Of a DNA stretch of 64,000 nucleotides, positions 1 to 9,073 are shown one piece after another. The DNA lies in NCBI GenBank assembly GCA_000158155.1, contig DS999408.1, positions 70,271-134,270 on the forward strand, written 5' to 3'. Position 1 is the first letter of the stretch, and each line of letters starts with the position of its first letter. A model generated the notes under the pieces. It worked only from the letters and a program-made list of their open reading frames with translations. It was not told the origin of the DNA and did not search any database. A program made the position numbers and the translations under genes. The stretch comes from a gamma proteobacterium NOR5-3 (GTDB taxonomy: Bacteria > Pseudomonadota > Gammaproteobacteria > Pseudomonadales > Halieaceae).

Positions 1-327
1 CAGGGCGCCCTGCAGGTTATTCTCGGCACCGGCGAGGCTGGCCATGGACGCTCCGCCACCGCCGTCTCCCAGTGCCTTGAGCACCGCCGCAGCTTCATTG
101 CGGGCACTGACCACGGCATCCAGGGTCTCCCGTTCGTGAGCCATATAAGCTCTGGCAGTCTCTACCAGATTTGGGATGAGGTCATAGCGGCGTTTGAGCT
201 GCACCTCGATCTGCGCAAAAGCGTTCTCATGGCGATTCTTGAGGCTCACCAGGCTGTTGTAGATATTGATGACATAGATCACCAGGCCGAGCAACACCAG
301 CCAGAATACGATGGACGACACTTCCAT
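1..327 (-). CDS. LemA-family protein, N-terminal part (cut by window edge)
   Basis: The leftward reading frame starts at ATG 327 after an AAGGAG ribosome site and runs off the left edge. The first 109 residues show an N-terminal membrane segment (about residues 5-25). A helical stretch rich in charged residues follows, containing KNRHENAFAQIEVQLKRR and YDLIPNLVE. This layout (short periplasmic N-terminus, one membrane helix, long coiled-helix domain) is typical of LemA proteins, which are about 190 residues long. Their biochemical role is poorly defined; they often sit beside TPM-domain or M48 peptidase genes, which would lie outside this window. The gene lies 44 bp downstream of the molybdopterin oxidoreductase on the same strand and could be co-transcribed with it. 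Confidence 0.82.
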   Translation of the reverse strand, partial: MEVSSIVFWLVLLGLVIYVINIYNSLVSLKNRHENAFAQIEVQLKRRYDLIPNLVETARAYMAHERETLDAVVSARNEAAAVLKALGDGGGGASMASLAGAENNLQGAL

Positions 328-371
328 GGGACTACTCCTTATCCTTAATACAGGGTCAGATCTCGTTGGGA

Positions 372-2489
372 TTATGCAATAGCGGTGAGCTCCACAGGCA
401 CGCCGTTCACCGCAGCGTTGCCAGACAACTCATCGAGATACGCGGCATCAGTAACGTCATTGCAGGACACCCCCGCGTGTTTCACGGCGGTCTTCATCCG
501 AATACCCTGACGATTGTGCCCATAGCCATGGGGGAGGCTGACAACCCCGGGCATGACCTCGTCGGTAGCCAGCAGCGTCACAGTCACCTCACCGCTGCGC
601 GAGCGCAGCAGGGCCTGATCACCATCCTCTAGCTCCAGCGCGCTCAGGTCATCCGGATGCACCATCAGTTGATCCCGGGACTTGCCTTTAACCAGGCGCC
701 GATAATTGTGCATCCAGGAATTGTTGGAGCGGACGTGGCGGCGGCCGATGAGACGCAGTCCCTGCGCCGCGCTTTCACCAAAAGTTGCGGCCAATCGATG
801 TAAATCAGCCAATGCCTGCGGCGTCGCGCAGTGAATCTTCTTGTCGGCGGTCATGAGGCGCTCGGGGAGCATGGGCTTGAGCTCACCAAGATCGATGCCT
901 GAGGGGTTGTCCTTAAGTTTTTGCAGGCTCAGATCCATCTCACTGTCCTTGCCATAGGGCCCGAATTGCAGACCCACGTCGATCATTTCCTGCGGGGAGA
1001 CAGGTTTTTTGGGTTCTTCGCCAAGCGCGGTAGCTACGCGCTCTCCCAGAGCCGTGAATATCTCCCAGTCGTGCAGCTTGTCCGCCTCGGGTTCAAAGAC
1101 CGGAGGATTAAAGCGCGTCGTGTTGCGCATGGCATTAATGTGAAAGGCTATATCGTAGTGGTCATGTTCCAGCGGTGACGTCGGTGGCAGGATGATGTCG
1201 GCGTGACGGGTGGTTTCGTTGATGTAGGGATCCAGCGAGACCATAAAGTCCAGTTGCGACAGCGCCTCGTCCAGCGCGCGCCCGTTGGGGGTAGATAGCA
1301 CGGGATTGCCCGCGCCGGTAAACATCACGCGAATCTGACCATCTCCCGGCGTGGTGATCTCCTCTGCCATGGCCGAAGCGGGGAGCTCTCTGTCGAACTC
1401 CGGGAGATCGCGAACGCGGCTGCGATGACGATCGAAGCCGCCGGGACCTGTGCGCGGCACCTGGTCTACCGCAGGCAGTGTGAACATGCTGCCGCCTTCT
1501 TTGTCCAGATTGCCCGTGGCGATATTGATGATTTGAATAAGCCACTGACACAGACCGCCGAAGATCTGTGTGGACACGCCCATGCGGCCATAGCAAATCG
1601 CGGCATCAGCCGCGGCAAACTCGCGGGCAATGCGGCGGATGGTAGAGGCATCAATGCCGCAGTGCTTTGCCGCGTGCTCGGGAGTGAAAGCCGCTACCGC
1701 GCTCGCGACGTCGTCCAGACCCGTGGTGAATGCACCCAGGGCCTTTGGATCGGTAAGCCCCTCGGCGAACAAGGTGTTTAGCAGTGCTGCCAGGAACAGT
1801 GCGTCGCTGCCCGGTACGATGGGCAGGTGCTCGCTGGCGAGCTCTGCTGTCTCCGTGCGCCGCGGATCAACAATGAGTAGCTTTCCGCCTCGACCGGTCA
1901 GGTCCTTGATGCGTTTTTTGACGTCTGGCACGGTCCAAATGCTGCCGTTACTCGCCAGGGGGTTTGCCCCGAGCATCAGAAAATACTGGCTGCGATCGAT
2001 ATCAGGAATGGGGAAAAGTGACTTGTGCCCAAACAGCCACAGTGATGTCAGGTGATGCGGGAGCTGATCTACGGACGTTGCAGAGAAGCGGTTCTTGGAG
2101 CGCAACCAGCGGAACAAGTAGTTCTGGTGTGTCAGCATTCCGTAGTTGTGCACCGAAGGGTTGCCCAGGTACACGCCGATGGAATCTACGCCGTGATCTT
2201 TATAGCTGCGCACCAGTGCTTCGGCGGTAGTATCAAGCGCCTCCTCCCAGCTGATCTCTTTCCATTCCTGTTCGCCATCTTCGCCGGTCACGCGTCGGAC
2301 CGGGTAGCACAGTCGATCCGGATCCTCGTGAATGTCTTTGAGTGCCACGGCTTTCGGGCAAATGTGCCCGCGACTCAGCGGGTCATCCGGATCACCTTTT
2401 ATGGAGAGGATCTCCTGACCCCGGGTTTCGATTTTCAGGCCGCAGATGGCTTCGCAGAGGTGACAGGCTCGATAGTGGGTTTGGATCAT
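372..2489 (-). CDS. molybdopterin oxidoreductase, [4Fe-4S]-containing, DMSO-reductase superfamily
   Basis: The 705-residue protein opens with an iron-sulfur motif: Cys9, Cys12, Cys16 and Cys44 (CxxCxxxC, then GHICPKA). A long molybdopterin-binding domain follows, with pieces such as GANPLASNG and IVDPRRTETA. A C-terminal dinucleotide-binding domain begins near VHPDDLSALELEDGD and ends with the SLPHGYGH segment. There is no Tat signal, so it is probably cytoplasmic. I could not assign a molybdenum-ligand residue or a substrate; formate dehydrogenase-, assimilatory nitrate reductase- and polysulfide reductase-like enzymes share this fold. No partner electron-transfer subunit lies nearby, so it may be single-subunit. 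It is divergent from the Anbu cluster. Confidence 0.85.
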   Translation of the reverse strand: MIQTHYRACHLCEAICGLKIETRGQEILSIKGDPDDPLSRGHICPKAVALKDIHEDPDRLCYPVRRVTGEDGEQEWKEISWEEALDTTAEALVRSYKDHGVDSIGVYLGNPSVHNYGMLTHQNYLFRWLRSKNRFSATSVDQLPHHLTSLWLFGHKSLFPIPDIDRSQYFLMLGANPLASNGSIWTVPDVKKRIKDLTGRGGKLLIVDPRRTETAELASEHLPIVPGSDALFLAALLNTLFAEGLTDPKALGAFTTGLDDVASAVAAFTPEHAAKHCGIDASTIRRIAREFAAADAAICYGRMGVSTQIFGGLCQWLIQIINIATGNLDKEGGSMFTLPAVDQVPRTGPGGFDRHRSRVRDLPEFDRELPASAMAEEITTPGDGQIRVMFTGAGNPVLSTPNGRALDEALSQLDFMVSLDPYINETTRHADIILPPTSPLEHDHYDIAFHINAMRNTTRFNPPVFEPEADKLHDWEIFTALGERVATALGEEPKKPVSPQEMIDVGLQFGPYGKDSEMDLSLQKLKDNPSGIDLGELKPMLPERLMTADKKIHCATPQALADLHRLAATFGESAAQGLRLIGRRHVRSNNSWMHNYRRLVKGKSRDQLMVHPDDLSALELEDGDQALLRSRSGEVTVTLLATDEVMPGVVSLPHGYGHNRQGIRMKTAVKHAGVSCNDVTDAAYLDELSGNAAVNGVPVELTAIA

Positions 2490-2696
2490 GATTCGATGTC
2501 CGACAATGATTGCAATGTGTGATAACCGGCGCGCTTATCTTGGGAATTCTTCAGCAGATTGGTCCGCGCGTCCACCCCGGCAGCGCTTTTACTCACAGCT
2601 ATAACGCATCGGCGAGCGCCAGCTTGTTACACTGTAGCACTGTGTGTGATGGGATTCCTCAGTGAATCCCGGGACGGGTACAGGGATGGAGGTCTC
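2490..2696. promoter_or_regulatory. divergent intergenic region between the oxidoreductase and the Anbu cluster
   Basis: These 207 bases separate the start of the leftward oxidoreductase from the rightward ATP-grasp gene, so promoters for both must lie here or within the flanking genes. An open frame extends upstream of the ATP-grasp ATG as far as 2559. It lacks family similarity and I read it as non-coding. A GGAGG ribosome site at 2688-2692 sets the start at 2697. I see no convincing -35/-10 pair. Confidence 0.4.
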
Positions 2697-4145
2697 ATGG
2701 ACAAGAACTGGAATCACTATAAGGCCACGGGTTACTACGACGAGCTGATTACGCCCAAAGGCACCCCGCGGCAGGTGGCGCGCCCGGCCGTGAAGCTCTT
2801 AAAGGAGCTTACGGCTGAAGACCTGGCGGCTCGTCGCACTGCAGCCGAAGTGGCTATCCGCGAGATGGGCATCTCTTTTACCGTGTACAGCGAGGCGGGC
2901 AATATCGATCGCGCCTGGCCTTTTGATCTTATTCCCCGCGTCATTACTGCCAAAGAGTGGGCAAAGGTGCGCCTGGGGCTCGAGCAGCGCAGCCGTGCAC
3001 TCAACATGTTTATCAATGACGTTTACAACAAACAAAAAATCTTTGCCGATGGGGTGGTACCTGCCGAGACGGTGCTGGAATCGTCCAACTTTAAAGAGCA
3101 GTGTATGGGCGCTTCGCCGCGCTTCGGGGTATGGGCAAACATCTGCGGATCGGATCTTGTGCGGGATGTTGATGGCCATTTTTATGTGCTTGAGGATAAT
3201 CTTCGCGTCCCGTCGGGCGTGTCCTACATGGTGGAAAATCGCGAAATCACCAAGCGGGTGTTACCCGAGATTTTTGAGAATTACAGCATTCTTCCGGTCG
3301 ATGATTACCCCTCACGGCTTTACGGCATGCTTGCGGCCTTGTCCCCCCGAGAGCGAAAACGTCCGGTAGTCGTTGTTTTAACCCCGGGAATTTACAACTC
3401 CGCGTATTTTGAGCATGCGTTCTTGGCTCAGGGCATGGGCGCGGAGCTCGTGGAGGGCGCGGACCTTTTTGTGGACAACGATAACTGTGTCTATATGCGT
3501 ACCGTCGATGGTCCCGTGCGCGTGGATGTGATCTATCGGCGTATCGACGAGGACTTTATGGATCCGGAGGCGTTTCGCGAAGACTCGACCCTGGGTGTTC
3601 CCGGGCTTATGCGTTCCTGGCTTGCGGGCAATGTGGGCATCGCTAACGCACCGGGCTCTGGAGTTGCCGACGACAAGGTGGTTTACGCCTTTGTGCCGGA
3701 CATGATTCGTTATTACTTAAATGAAAAGCCCTTGATCCGCAGCGTGCCTACCTATTTATGCATGCGCGAAAAAGATCGCGAGTATGTACTCAATAACCTT
3801 GAAAAGCTGGTGGTGAAGCCGGCCAACGAGTCCGGAGGCTACGGCATTATGGTCGGGCCCCATGCCGATAAGGCAACGCATAGAAAGTTTGCCAGGCTTA
3901 TTGAGAAAGATCCTCGCAATTACATCGCTCAGCCCACCCTGGCCCTGTCTACTGCGCCTACCTATATCGGTGACGAGATCAAGCCGAGACACCTGGATTT
4001 GCGACCTTTTATACTCCAGAGCCGGGAAACCTGGGTGACCCCCGGCGGCTTAACCCGGGTCGCCATGGTTGAAGGCTCTCTGGTAGTGAATTCCTCTCAG
4101 GGCGGAGGCAGCAAGGACACCTGGATAGTGGATGGCCGACTATGA
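2697..4145 (+). CDS. circularly permuted ATP-grasp protein of the Anbu cluster
   Basis: Start ATG 2697 follows GGAGG at 2688-2692 and gives 482 residues, beginning MDKNWNHYKATGYYDELI. The sequence matches the circularly permuted ATP-grasp family (formerly DUF404/DUF407): FGVWANICGSDLVRD, YVLEDNLRVPSGVSYM, LEKLVVKPANESGGYGIMVG and RPFILQSRETWVTPGG are characteristic blocks. ATP-grasp enzymes ligate a carboxylate to an amine or thiol. Comparative genomics predicts a peptide or amide ligase working with the alpha-E protein and Anbu, but the substrate is unknown. The stop overlaps the next start by 4 bp (ATGA), indicating translational coupling. Confidence 0.9.
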   Translation: MDKNWNHYKATGYYDELITPKGTPRQVARPAVKLLKELTAEDLAARRTAAEVAIREMGISFTVYSEAGNIDRAWPFDLIPRVITAKEWAKVRLGLEQRSRALNMFINDVYNKQKIFADGVVPAETVLESSNFKEQCMGASPRFGVWANICGSDLVRDVDGHFYVLEDNLRVPSGVSYMVENREITKRVLPEIFENYSILPVDDYPSRLYGMLAALSPRERKRPVVVVLTPGIYNSAYFEHAFLAQGMGAELVEGADLFVDNDNCVYMRTVDGPVRVDVIYRRIDEDFMDPEAFREDSTLGVPGLMRSWLAGNVGIANAPGSGVADDKVVYAFVPDMIRYYLNEKPLIRSVPTYLCMREKDREYVLNNLEKLVVKPANESGGYGIMVGPHADKATHRKFARLIEKDPRNYIAQPTLALSTAPTYIGDEIKPRHLDLRPFILQSRETWVTPGGLTRVAMVEGSLVVNSSQGGGSKDTWIVDGRL

Positions 4146-5077
4146 TTATGCTTTCTAGAGTTGCGGAGCGCGTGTACTGGATGGCCCGCTATATTGAGCG
4201 TGCCGAAGATACCGCCCGGCTGGTGGCAGCCTATAACCACCTGGTTATGGATATTCCCCGGGGTTCCCAGCCCGGGTGGGAGATTCTTGTGCGAATCCTG
4301 GATTCCGATCCGGTATTCGATGAGTGGTTCAACGTGCGCAATGAGCAGAACGTTCTTCGTCTTCTCATCGGAGAGGCGGACGCGGTCTGTAGCATCCCCT
4401 ATGCGGTCAAAGCTGCCCGGGAGAATGTGCGCACTACTCGTGATGTGCTTCCCGATGAGGTTTGGGAGTTGGTGAACGAGCTCTACCTCTATACCTCGGA
4501 GGCGTCCGAGAATTCCGTGGGACGCAGGAATCGTCAGCAGTATCTGGAGCAGGTTATCCAGCGTTGCCAGGTGATCAATGGCGTGCTGCGAAGCACCCTG
4601 TGCCGTGATCACAGCTATCGCTTTATCAAGCTGGGACAGCTGCTTGAACGTGCCGATATGACAACGCGCATCATCGATGTCGGCGCCTCAGATTTTCTGG
4701 AACGGGAGGGCGCGGCACAGGGTATCGAGCACCTGCTCTGGGGTACCTTACTCAGGTCCATGTCGGCTCTGGGTGCTTATCGGCGGATGATTGGTCCCCA
4801 GGTGGAAAAAAACGCAGCGGTGAATTTTGTGTTTATGGAGCAGACTTTTCCTCGCTCCGTGCGATTCTGTATTCGAGGTATCCGCGAGGAGCTGGGGCCT
4901 TTGACGAATAACAAAGCTGCGCTGCGGGCTGTGGAGCGCACTCGACGTAAGTTGCGTAACTTTGATTCATCGGAGTTTGATCAGGATGCCCTGCATAGGT
5001 ATATCGACGATCTGCAGCTCATCATCAGTGAGCTGCACCTGTCGGTGCAAAGCAGCTGGTTCCATCGCGACGGATGA
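4142..5077 (+). CDS. alpha-E domain protein (DUF403)
   Basis: This 311-residue protein starts MIMLSRVAERVYWMARYIER, the hallmark N-terminus of the alpha-E family. The family is all alpha-helical with conserved Glu/Arg pairs (here YIERAEDTARL and QLLERADMTTR). Its molecular role is not established; it is nearly always encoded beside circularly permuted ATP-grasp proteins and is proposed to act with them. It overlaps its neighbours by 4 bp on each side, so three genes are tightly coupled. No signal peptide or membrane segment is seen, so it is probably cytoplasmic. Confidence 0.9.
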   Translation: MIMLSRVAERVYWMARYIERAEDTARLVAAYNHLVMDIPRGSQPGWEILVRILDSDPVFDEWFNVRNEQNVLRLLIGEADAVCSIPYAVKAARENVRTTRDVLPDEVWELVNELYLYTSEASENSVGRRNRQQYLEQVIQRCQVINGVLRSTLCRDHSYRFIKLGQLLERADMTTRIIDVGASDFLEREGAAQGIEHLLWGTLLRSMSALGAYRRMIGPQVEKNAAVNFVFMEQTFPRSVRFCIRGIREELGPLTNNKAALRAVERTRRKLRNFDSSEFDQDALHRYIDDLQLIISELHLSVQSSWFHRDG

Positions 5078-6099
5078 ATCGTTTCGCCTGCGACTGCGGC
5101 AGCCCGGTCTATTTCGAGAACGATTTTTGTATCAATTGTCGTTCTGCCCTGGGTTACGACCCGATACGCGGCGACATGGTTACCCTGGCCGATTGGGGGG
5201 ATGGTCGTTATCGAGATCAGTACGGGCATAACTTCAGGTATTGCGCGAATGGTGTGGAGCATGCCGTTTGTAATTGGCTGCGCCCGGCAGATTCGCCCAG
5301 CCAGTTTTGTCAGGCCTGCCAGTTCAATCGCACAATTCCTGATCAGTCGCGTACAGAGAATCAGGAGCGCTGGCTGGTATTGGAGCGTGCCAAAAAACGA
5401 CTCTTTTACACCCTTGCGCAGCTCAAGCTGCCCTTGCTCAACGGCTGGGCCGATCCTCAGCGCGGGCTGCTGCTCGATTTTATTGAAGACGCCCGGTCCT
5501 CGGACGAGTACCCCGAGACCTTTGTCTCTACCGGTTATCTTGGTGGAATCATTACCGTGAACGCACTGGAAGCTGACACTGTGGCTAGAGCCACCGCGCA
5601 GGACGAGCTTGGAGAAAGTTATCGCACGGTACTTGGGCATTTGCGGCATGAGTCGGGGCATTACTACTGGTCCCTGCTCAATCCCAGTCCGGCCCTGCTG
5701 GCAGAGTTCAGACTGCTGTTTGGCGACGAGCGGGCGGACTATCGCGCTGCCCTGGATACGCACTATCAGAGGGGAGCATCCACGCAATGGAAAGATCGTT
5801 TTATTAGCGCTTATGCCAGCTCACACCCCAGCGAAGACTGGGCAGAATGCTGGGGGCACTACCTGCACATTTACGACGCTCTGGACACCGCCTGGGCGCA
5901 TCAGCTTCTGGATCACCAGCCGGAGTCCATGTCCATGTCCGAGCGCTTGCGGGCCTGGTCAAAGATCAGCTTGATGCTCAATGAGCTCAATCGCAGTGTG
6001 GGGCGGGGTGACGCTTACCCCTTTGTGATTAATGAGTTTGTGGCCGAGAAGCTGGACTTTATTGATCTTGCGATTGATCGGCTTCGAACACTGCACTGA
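5074..6099 (+). CDS. zinc-ribbon putative metallopeptidase (Peptidase_Mx type)
   Basis: The N-terminus carries a Cys-rich zinc ribbon (Cys6, Cys8, Cys19, Cys22) and a second Cys cluster near FCQACQFN. A gluzincin-type HExxH motif, HESGH, falls at residues 192-196, followed by YYW. An acidic segment, LLFGDERADYRAAL, follows and could supply a third zinc ligand. These features fit the putative zinc-binding metallopeptidase family that often accompanies ATP-grasp/alpha-E genes. It starts within the alpha-E stop (ATGA overlap). It takes the place where a transglutaminase-like gene is common in such clusters; none is present here. Its last 41 bp overlap the end of the convergent Anbu gene. Confidence 0.85.
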   Translation: MNRFACDCGSPVYFENDFCINCRSALGYDPIRGDMVTLADWGDGRYRDQYGHNFRYCANGVEHAVCNWLRPADSPSQFCQACQFNRTIPDQSRTENQERWLVLERAKKRLFYTLAQLKLPLLNGWADPQRGLLLDFIEDARSSDEYPETFVSTGYLGGIITVNALEADTVARATAQDELGESYRTVLGHLRHESGHYYWSLLNPSPALLAEFRLLFGDERADYRAALDTHYQRGASTQWKDRFISAYASSHPSEDWAECWGHYLHIYDALDTAWAHQLLDHQPESMSMSERLRAWSKISLMLNELNRSVGRGDAYPFVINEFVAEKLDFIDLAIDRLRTLH

Positions 6100-6820
6100 G
6101 CGACGGCAGGTTGTCAAAGGCCAGCCGGATATTATCATCCCAGCTCTGGCGCAGGTCCGCCAGATACGGATGTCCTTCCTCAAGCACGCAATATTCCTCA
6201 TGGGGCATGAGGCTGTCGCGGCGGTAAAACAAACATTCCAGTGGCGGACCCACGGTAGCGTTGGAGCGCATGGTGGAGTCCACGGACACCAGCGCACAGC
6301 GCATGGCGGTCTCTACCGGGGTATCGCTGCGGATGATTCTGTCGAGAATGGGTTTGCCGTACTTGGTTTCGCCTATCTGTAGATAGGGGTAAAGATCCGA
6401 GGCCGTGATGTGATTACCCTCGGGGTAGATCATGTACAGCTCGGGTGCGTTGCCTTTGATCTGCCCCCCCAGAATAAAGGTGGCGCTGGCATTGAACCCC
6501 GCATTGGGCCCGCCTTTTTTGGCATATTTCTGCTGTTCTTTAAGACTGATCTCGCCGATATAGTCCGCCACGTCGCTGACATAGCGGGCATTGAAAATAT
6601 TCAGCTCTGTTTTTTCTTCCAGATCTCGCTGGATCTGTGCAATCACCGCCTGGCTGGTGGCGAGGTTACCCGCGGTGAGGATCACCATTGAGCGTTCGTA
6701 GGGCACCGAGAATCGGTGCATTTTGCTGTACTTGCTGACGCGGTCAGGGCCGGCGTTGGTCCGTGAATCGGAGCAAAAAACCAGTCCATCCTCCAGCGCA
6801 ATGGCGAGGCAATAAGTCAT
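6059..6820 (-). CDS. Anbu, proteasome-type Ntn-hydrolase
   Basis: Start ATG 6820 gives 253 residues. After Met removal the N-terminus is Thr-Tyr-Cys-Leu, so Thr2 becomes the exposed nucleophile of a proteasome beta-type Ntn hydrolase. The proteasome-fold blocks FCSDSRTNAG (with the conserved Asp17 of the mature chain), VSKYSKMHRF and MVILTAGNLATSQAV are present. Family: Anbu (ancestral beta subunit), a bacterial self-compartmentalising proteasome relative. An in-frame extension to 6886 exists but would bury the catalytic Thr, which decides the start. It lies opposite the ATP-grasp/alpha-E/metallopeptidase operon that is its usual partner set; the gene ends overlap by 41 bp. The peptide substrate is unknown. 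Confidence 0.9.
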   Translation of the reverse strand: MTYCLAIALEDGLVFCSDSRTNAGPDRVSKYSKMHRFSVPYERSMVILTAGNLATSQAVIAQIQRDLEEKTELNIFNARYVSDVADYIGEISLKEQQKYAKKGGPNAGFNASATFILGGQIKGNAPELYMIYPEGNHITASDLYPYLQIGETKYGKPILDRIIRSDTPVETAMRCALVSVDSTMRSNATVGPPLECLFYRRDSLMPHEEYCVLEEGHPYLADLRQSWDDNIRLAFDNLPSLSAVFEADQSQDQ

Positions 6821-6944
6821 GAATCCCTGTCTGCAGCTTCTTGCAATTTGAGCGGGGGAATATAACAAAATTCGCGGCGCTGGCACCCTTGACGAAATGG
6901 GTTAAGCTCTGGGTCGATTCTTACTTTGAACAGGACGTGATGCG

Positions 6945-7895
6945 TTGAACAGGCTGAAACTTTTGCCTGCAGGGCCGGTCTCCAGGAGATTTCCAGGGTC
7001 TTGGGGACTGCGTGGTAGTCTCTGGGCGATCATTCTGACGGCGAATGTTTCTGCTCAGGAGCTTGTTCCCCGGGCATTTTGGCCCAGTCCTGTGGGTACC
7101 AACGTGTTGTCGCTGAGTTATCAGCACAGTCAGGGCGATATCATTGTGGATCAGTCGCTGCCGGTTACGGGGGTCGATTCGAACATTGATTACCTGCAGT
7201 TGTCCTTTCAACGAACTTTTGATTTTGCCGGCAGAACAACCACTTTTTCGGCCATACAGCTTGCGTCTGATGGAACCACCACCGGTACCATCGATGGAGA
7301 GGAAGTCAGCCGACGAACGGTTGGGTTGGGGGATACCACCCTGCGCTGGGCTGTGAACCTTATGGGGGCCCCTGCTATGGATCGCAAAGGCTTTGCCGCT
7401 ATGCGCGCCAATCCCGAGCCGATCCTGGGAGCCAGCCTGAGCATTACCGCACCGACCGGTGAATACGACGAAGATCGCGTTATTAATCTCGGGGGCAATC
7501 GTTGGGTTGCGAAGCCCGGGGTGGGTCTGATCTACCCCCTGAGTGCCAGGTGGTTGCTCGAGAGTGAAATCAGCGTTGCGTTTTTTCAGGACAATGACGA
7601 ATTTGTGGGCAGCACCCGGGAACAGGAACCGATTCTCAACGCACAGCTGCACTTGATCAGGCGTTTTGACCGGGGTTTTTGGGCGGCCCTGGACGCTAAT
7701 TATTACGTTGGCGGAAGAACCCATGTGGATGGCTTGCGAAATCAGGATCTGCAGCGCAATTCCCGCTTTGGGGCGACAGTGGTCTACCCCCTGGTGCCGG
7801 GGCATGCGCTGCGACTCAGCGGATCAACAGGGACAGTGACCGAGAGCGGGGGGGATTACGAGTTGTTCTCCCTGTCGTGGATCCATGTCTTTTGA
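6945..7895 (+). CDS. outer-membrane transporter-like protein (phenol MetA degradation family)
   Basis: A 316-residue protein with an N-terminal signal (hydrophobic stretch ending near NVSAQ), then alternating beta-strand sequence and a C-terminal aromatic residue (IHVF), as expected for an outer-membrane beta-barrel. The segments ILGASLSITAPTGEYD and NLGGNRWVAKPGVGLIYPL match the Phenol_MetA_deg/transporter family. The start is TTG 6945; an ATG at 6940 is in another frame and stops at once. The substrate is not known, and the family name does not imply phenol metabolism here. It is convergent with the DUF481 gene. Confidence 0.75.
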   Translation: MNRLKLLPAGPVSRRFPGSWGLRGSLWAIILTANVSAQELVPRAFWPSPVGTNVLSLSYQHSQGDIIVDQSLPVTGVDSNIDYLQLSFQRTFDFAGRTTTFSAIQLASDGTTTGTIDGEEVSRRTVGLGDTTLRWAVNLMGAPAMDRKGFAAMRANPEPILGASLSITAPTGEYDEDRVINLGGNRWVAKPGVGLIYPLSARWLLESEISVAFFQDNDEFVGSTREQEPILNAQLHLIRRFDRGFWAALDANYYVGGRTHVDGLRNQDLQRNSRFGATVVYPLVPGHALRLSGSTGTVTESGGDYELFSLSWIHVF

Positions 7896-7931
7896 GTGCC
7901 CGCGCTGCCGGCTCCCTGTGTTTTCACCCGG

Positions 7932-8960
7932 CTACCAGTTGTAGCCCACACGAAAGCGGTAAGTTTGATCAAGCTCTTTGGTCCCCTCCACAGCCCCGGA
8001 GTTGTAGTCAAGAACCACTTCCGTTGCGCCCTGGATTTGGCCCAGTAAGGGGAACGCTAAGCCTACCGTTGTGTTGAGTATCAGGTTGTTCCGATCGGCC
8101 AGATTCTTAACGCCCTTGTGATTGAGGTAAAGCCGGGAATCCGTTCCGAAGTACTGGCTCTCGGACCGTACGCTCCAGGTGAGACCCAGGTACTCCCGGT
8201 CGACATCACTGCCGAAATTTTCGTTGACCTGGGAGAGACCGGTTTCCAGTTCCAGTTCGAAAGGGGTGCCTATAAGAAAACTCCGTCCCACATAGGGGCC
8301 GATGGTTGTGCGCAGATCCAGATCCGCGAACCGATTTTCTTCCGCGGAGGCCGAGACCCCCCAGTAGTAGGCGCCGGTTTGAAAGCGGTCGTACTTGCCG
8401 GTGATCATCCAGTTTTCGGCGGTGCGTTCTCGGTTGGCTTCGCGGACCTCGCCTTCAAGATTGAGCGTAAAGCGATCTTTTAGCCCTCTCCAGCGAGAAT
8501 CGACACGATAGTCGAGCTCGTCGAGCACGGTGTTACCGCGTTGCAGTGAAAATGCGGTGCTGGCCTGTCCTGTATGGCGGTACGCTTTGCCCAGCTCCCA
8601 GGGTTCCGGGTTGATCCGCAGAAGTTCGTCTAGTGCGTAAGGGGCTGCGGTGCTGTCTTGCAAGCTCAGTGTCTGATTGTCGACCACTAAACTTGATGCC
8701 TTGTAAACAGTGCCATCGTTCATTTGCAGCGTCACTGGCGAGTTAACGTCCATGGACAGGATTGAGCCCTTATCGATGGTCAGCCGTCCGGCAAAATCCG
8801 TATCGATAACGATCTTTCCGTCATCAGCATCATGGAATGTGCCGATAATGATGGAACCGTTGGTGAGTTCAACACGGTCTACGTTTGCGGCTACGTTAAG
8901 ACTGGCAAACAGTATTGAAAACGCTAAAAGATAGCGGGAACTTGAGGGGAATCGAAGCAT
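7932..8960 (-). CDS. DUF481 outer-membrane protein
   Basis: The 342-residue protein has a clear signal peptide (residues 1-25, ending NVAAN). It then has an N-terminal region with short repeated beta motifs (VELTNGSIIIGTF and VTLQMNDGTVYKASS). The C-terminal two thirds is a DUF481-type barrel, with typical amphipathic strands such as YYWGVSASAEENRFADL, VGRSFLIGTPFELEL and a terminal RFRVGYNW. DUF481 proteins are outer-membrane proteins of unknown function. It is monocistronic by appearance, convergent with the transporter-like gene. Confidence 0.82.
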   Translation of the reverse strand: MLRFPSSSRYLLAFSILFASLNVAANVDRVELTNGSIIIGTFHDADDGKIVIDTDFAGRLTIDKGSILSMDVNSPVTLQMNDGTVYKASSLVVDNQTLSLQDSTAAPYALDELLRINPEPWELGKAYRHTGQASTAFSLQRGNTVLDELDYRVDSRWRGLKDRFTLNLEGEVREANRERTAENWMITGKYDRFQTGAYYWGVSASAEENRFADLDLRTTIGPYVGRSFLIGTPFELELETGLSQVNENFGSDVDREYLGLTWSVRSESQYFGTDSRLYLNHKGVKNLADRNNLILNTTVGLAFPLLGQIQGATEVVLDYNSGAVEGTKELDQTYRFRVGYNW

Positions 8961-9073
8961 GGGAGTGTGAAAGCGAAGCCCTGGTTACGCACAAAGGCGC
9001 GAATTCTAAGGGCCTCGCGACACATAGGCCAGAGGCTTCGAGCGTAATTAGCGGTGATAAGCCCGCGGACGGT

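Noticed and set aside
1162-1596. Long leftward frame inside the molybdopterin oxidoreductase
   Set aside because: It is in the shadow of a complete, conserved 705-residue protein and has no family features.
2559-2696. N-terminal extension of the ATP-grasp protein
   Set aside because: The extra 46 residues have no conservation marks, and a GGAGG site favours ATG 2697.
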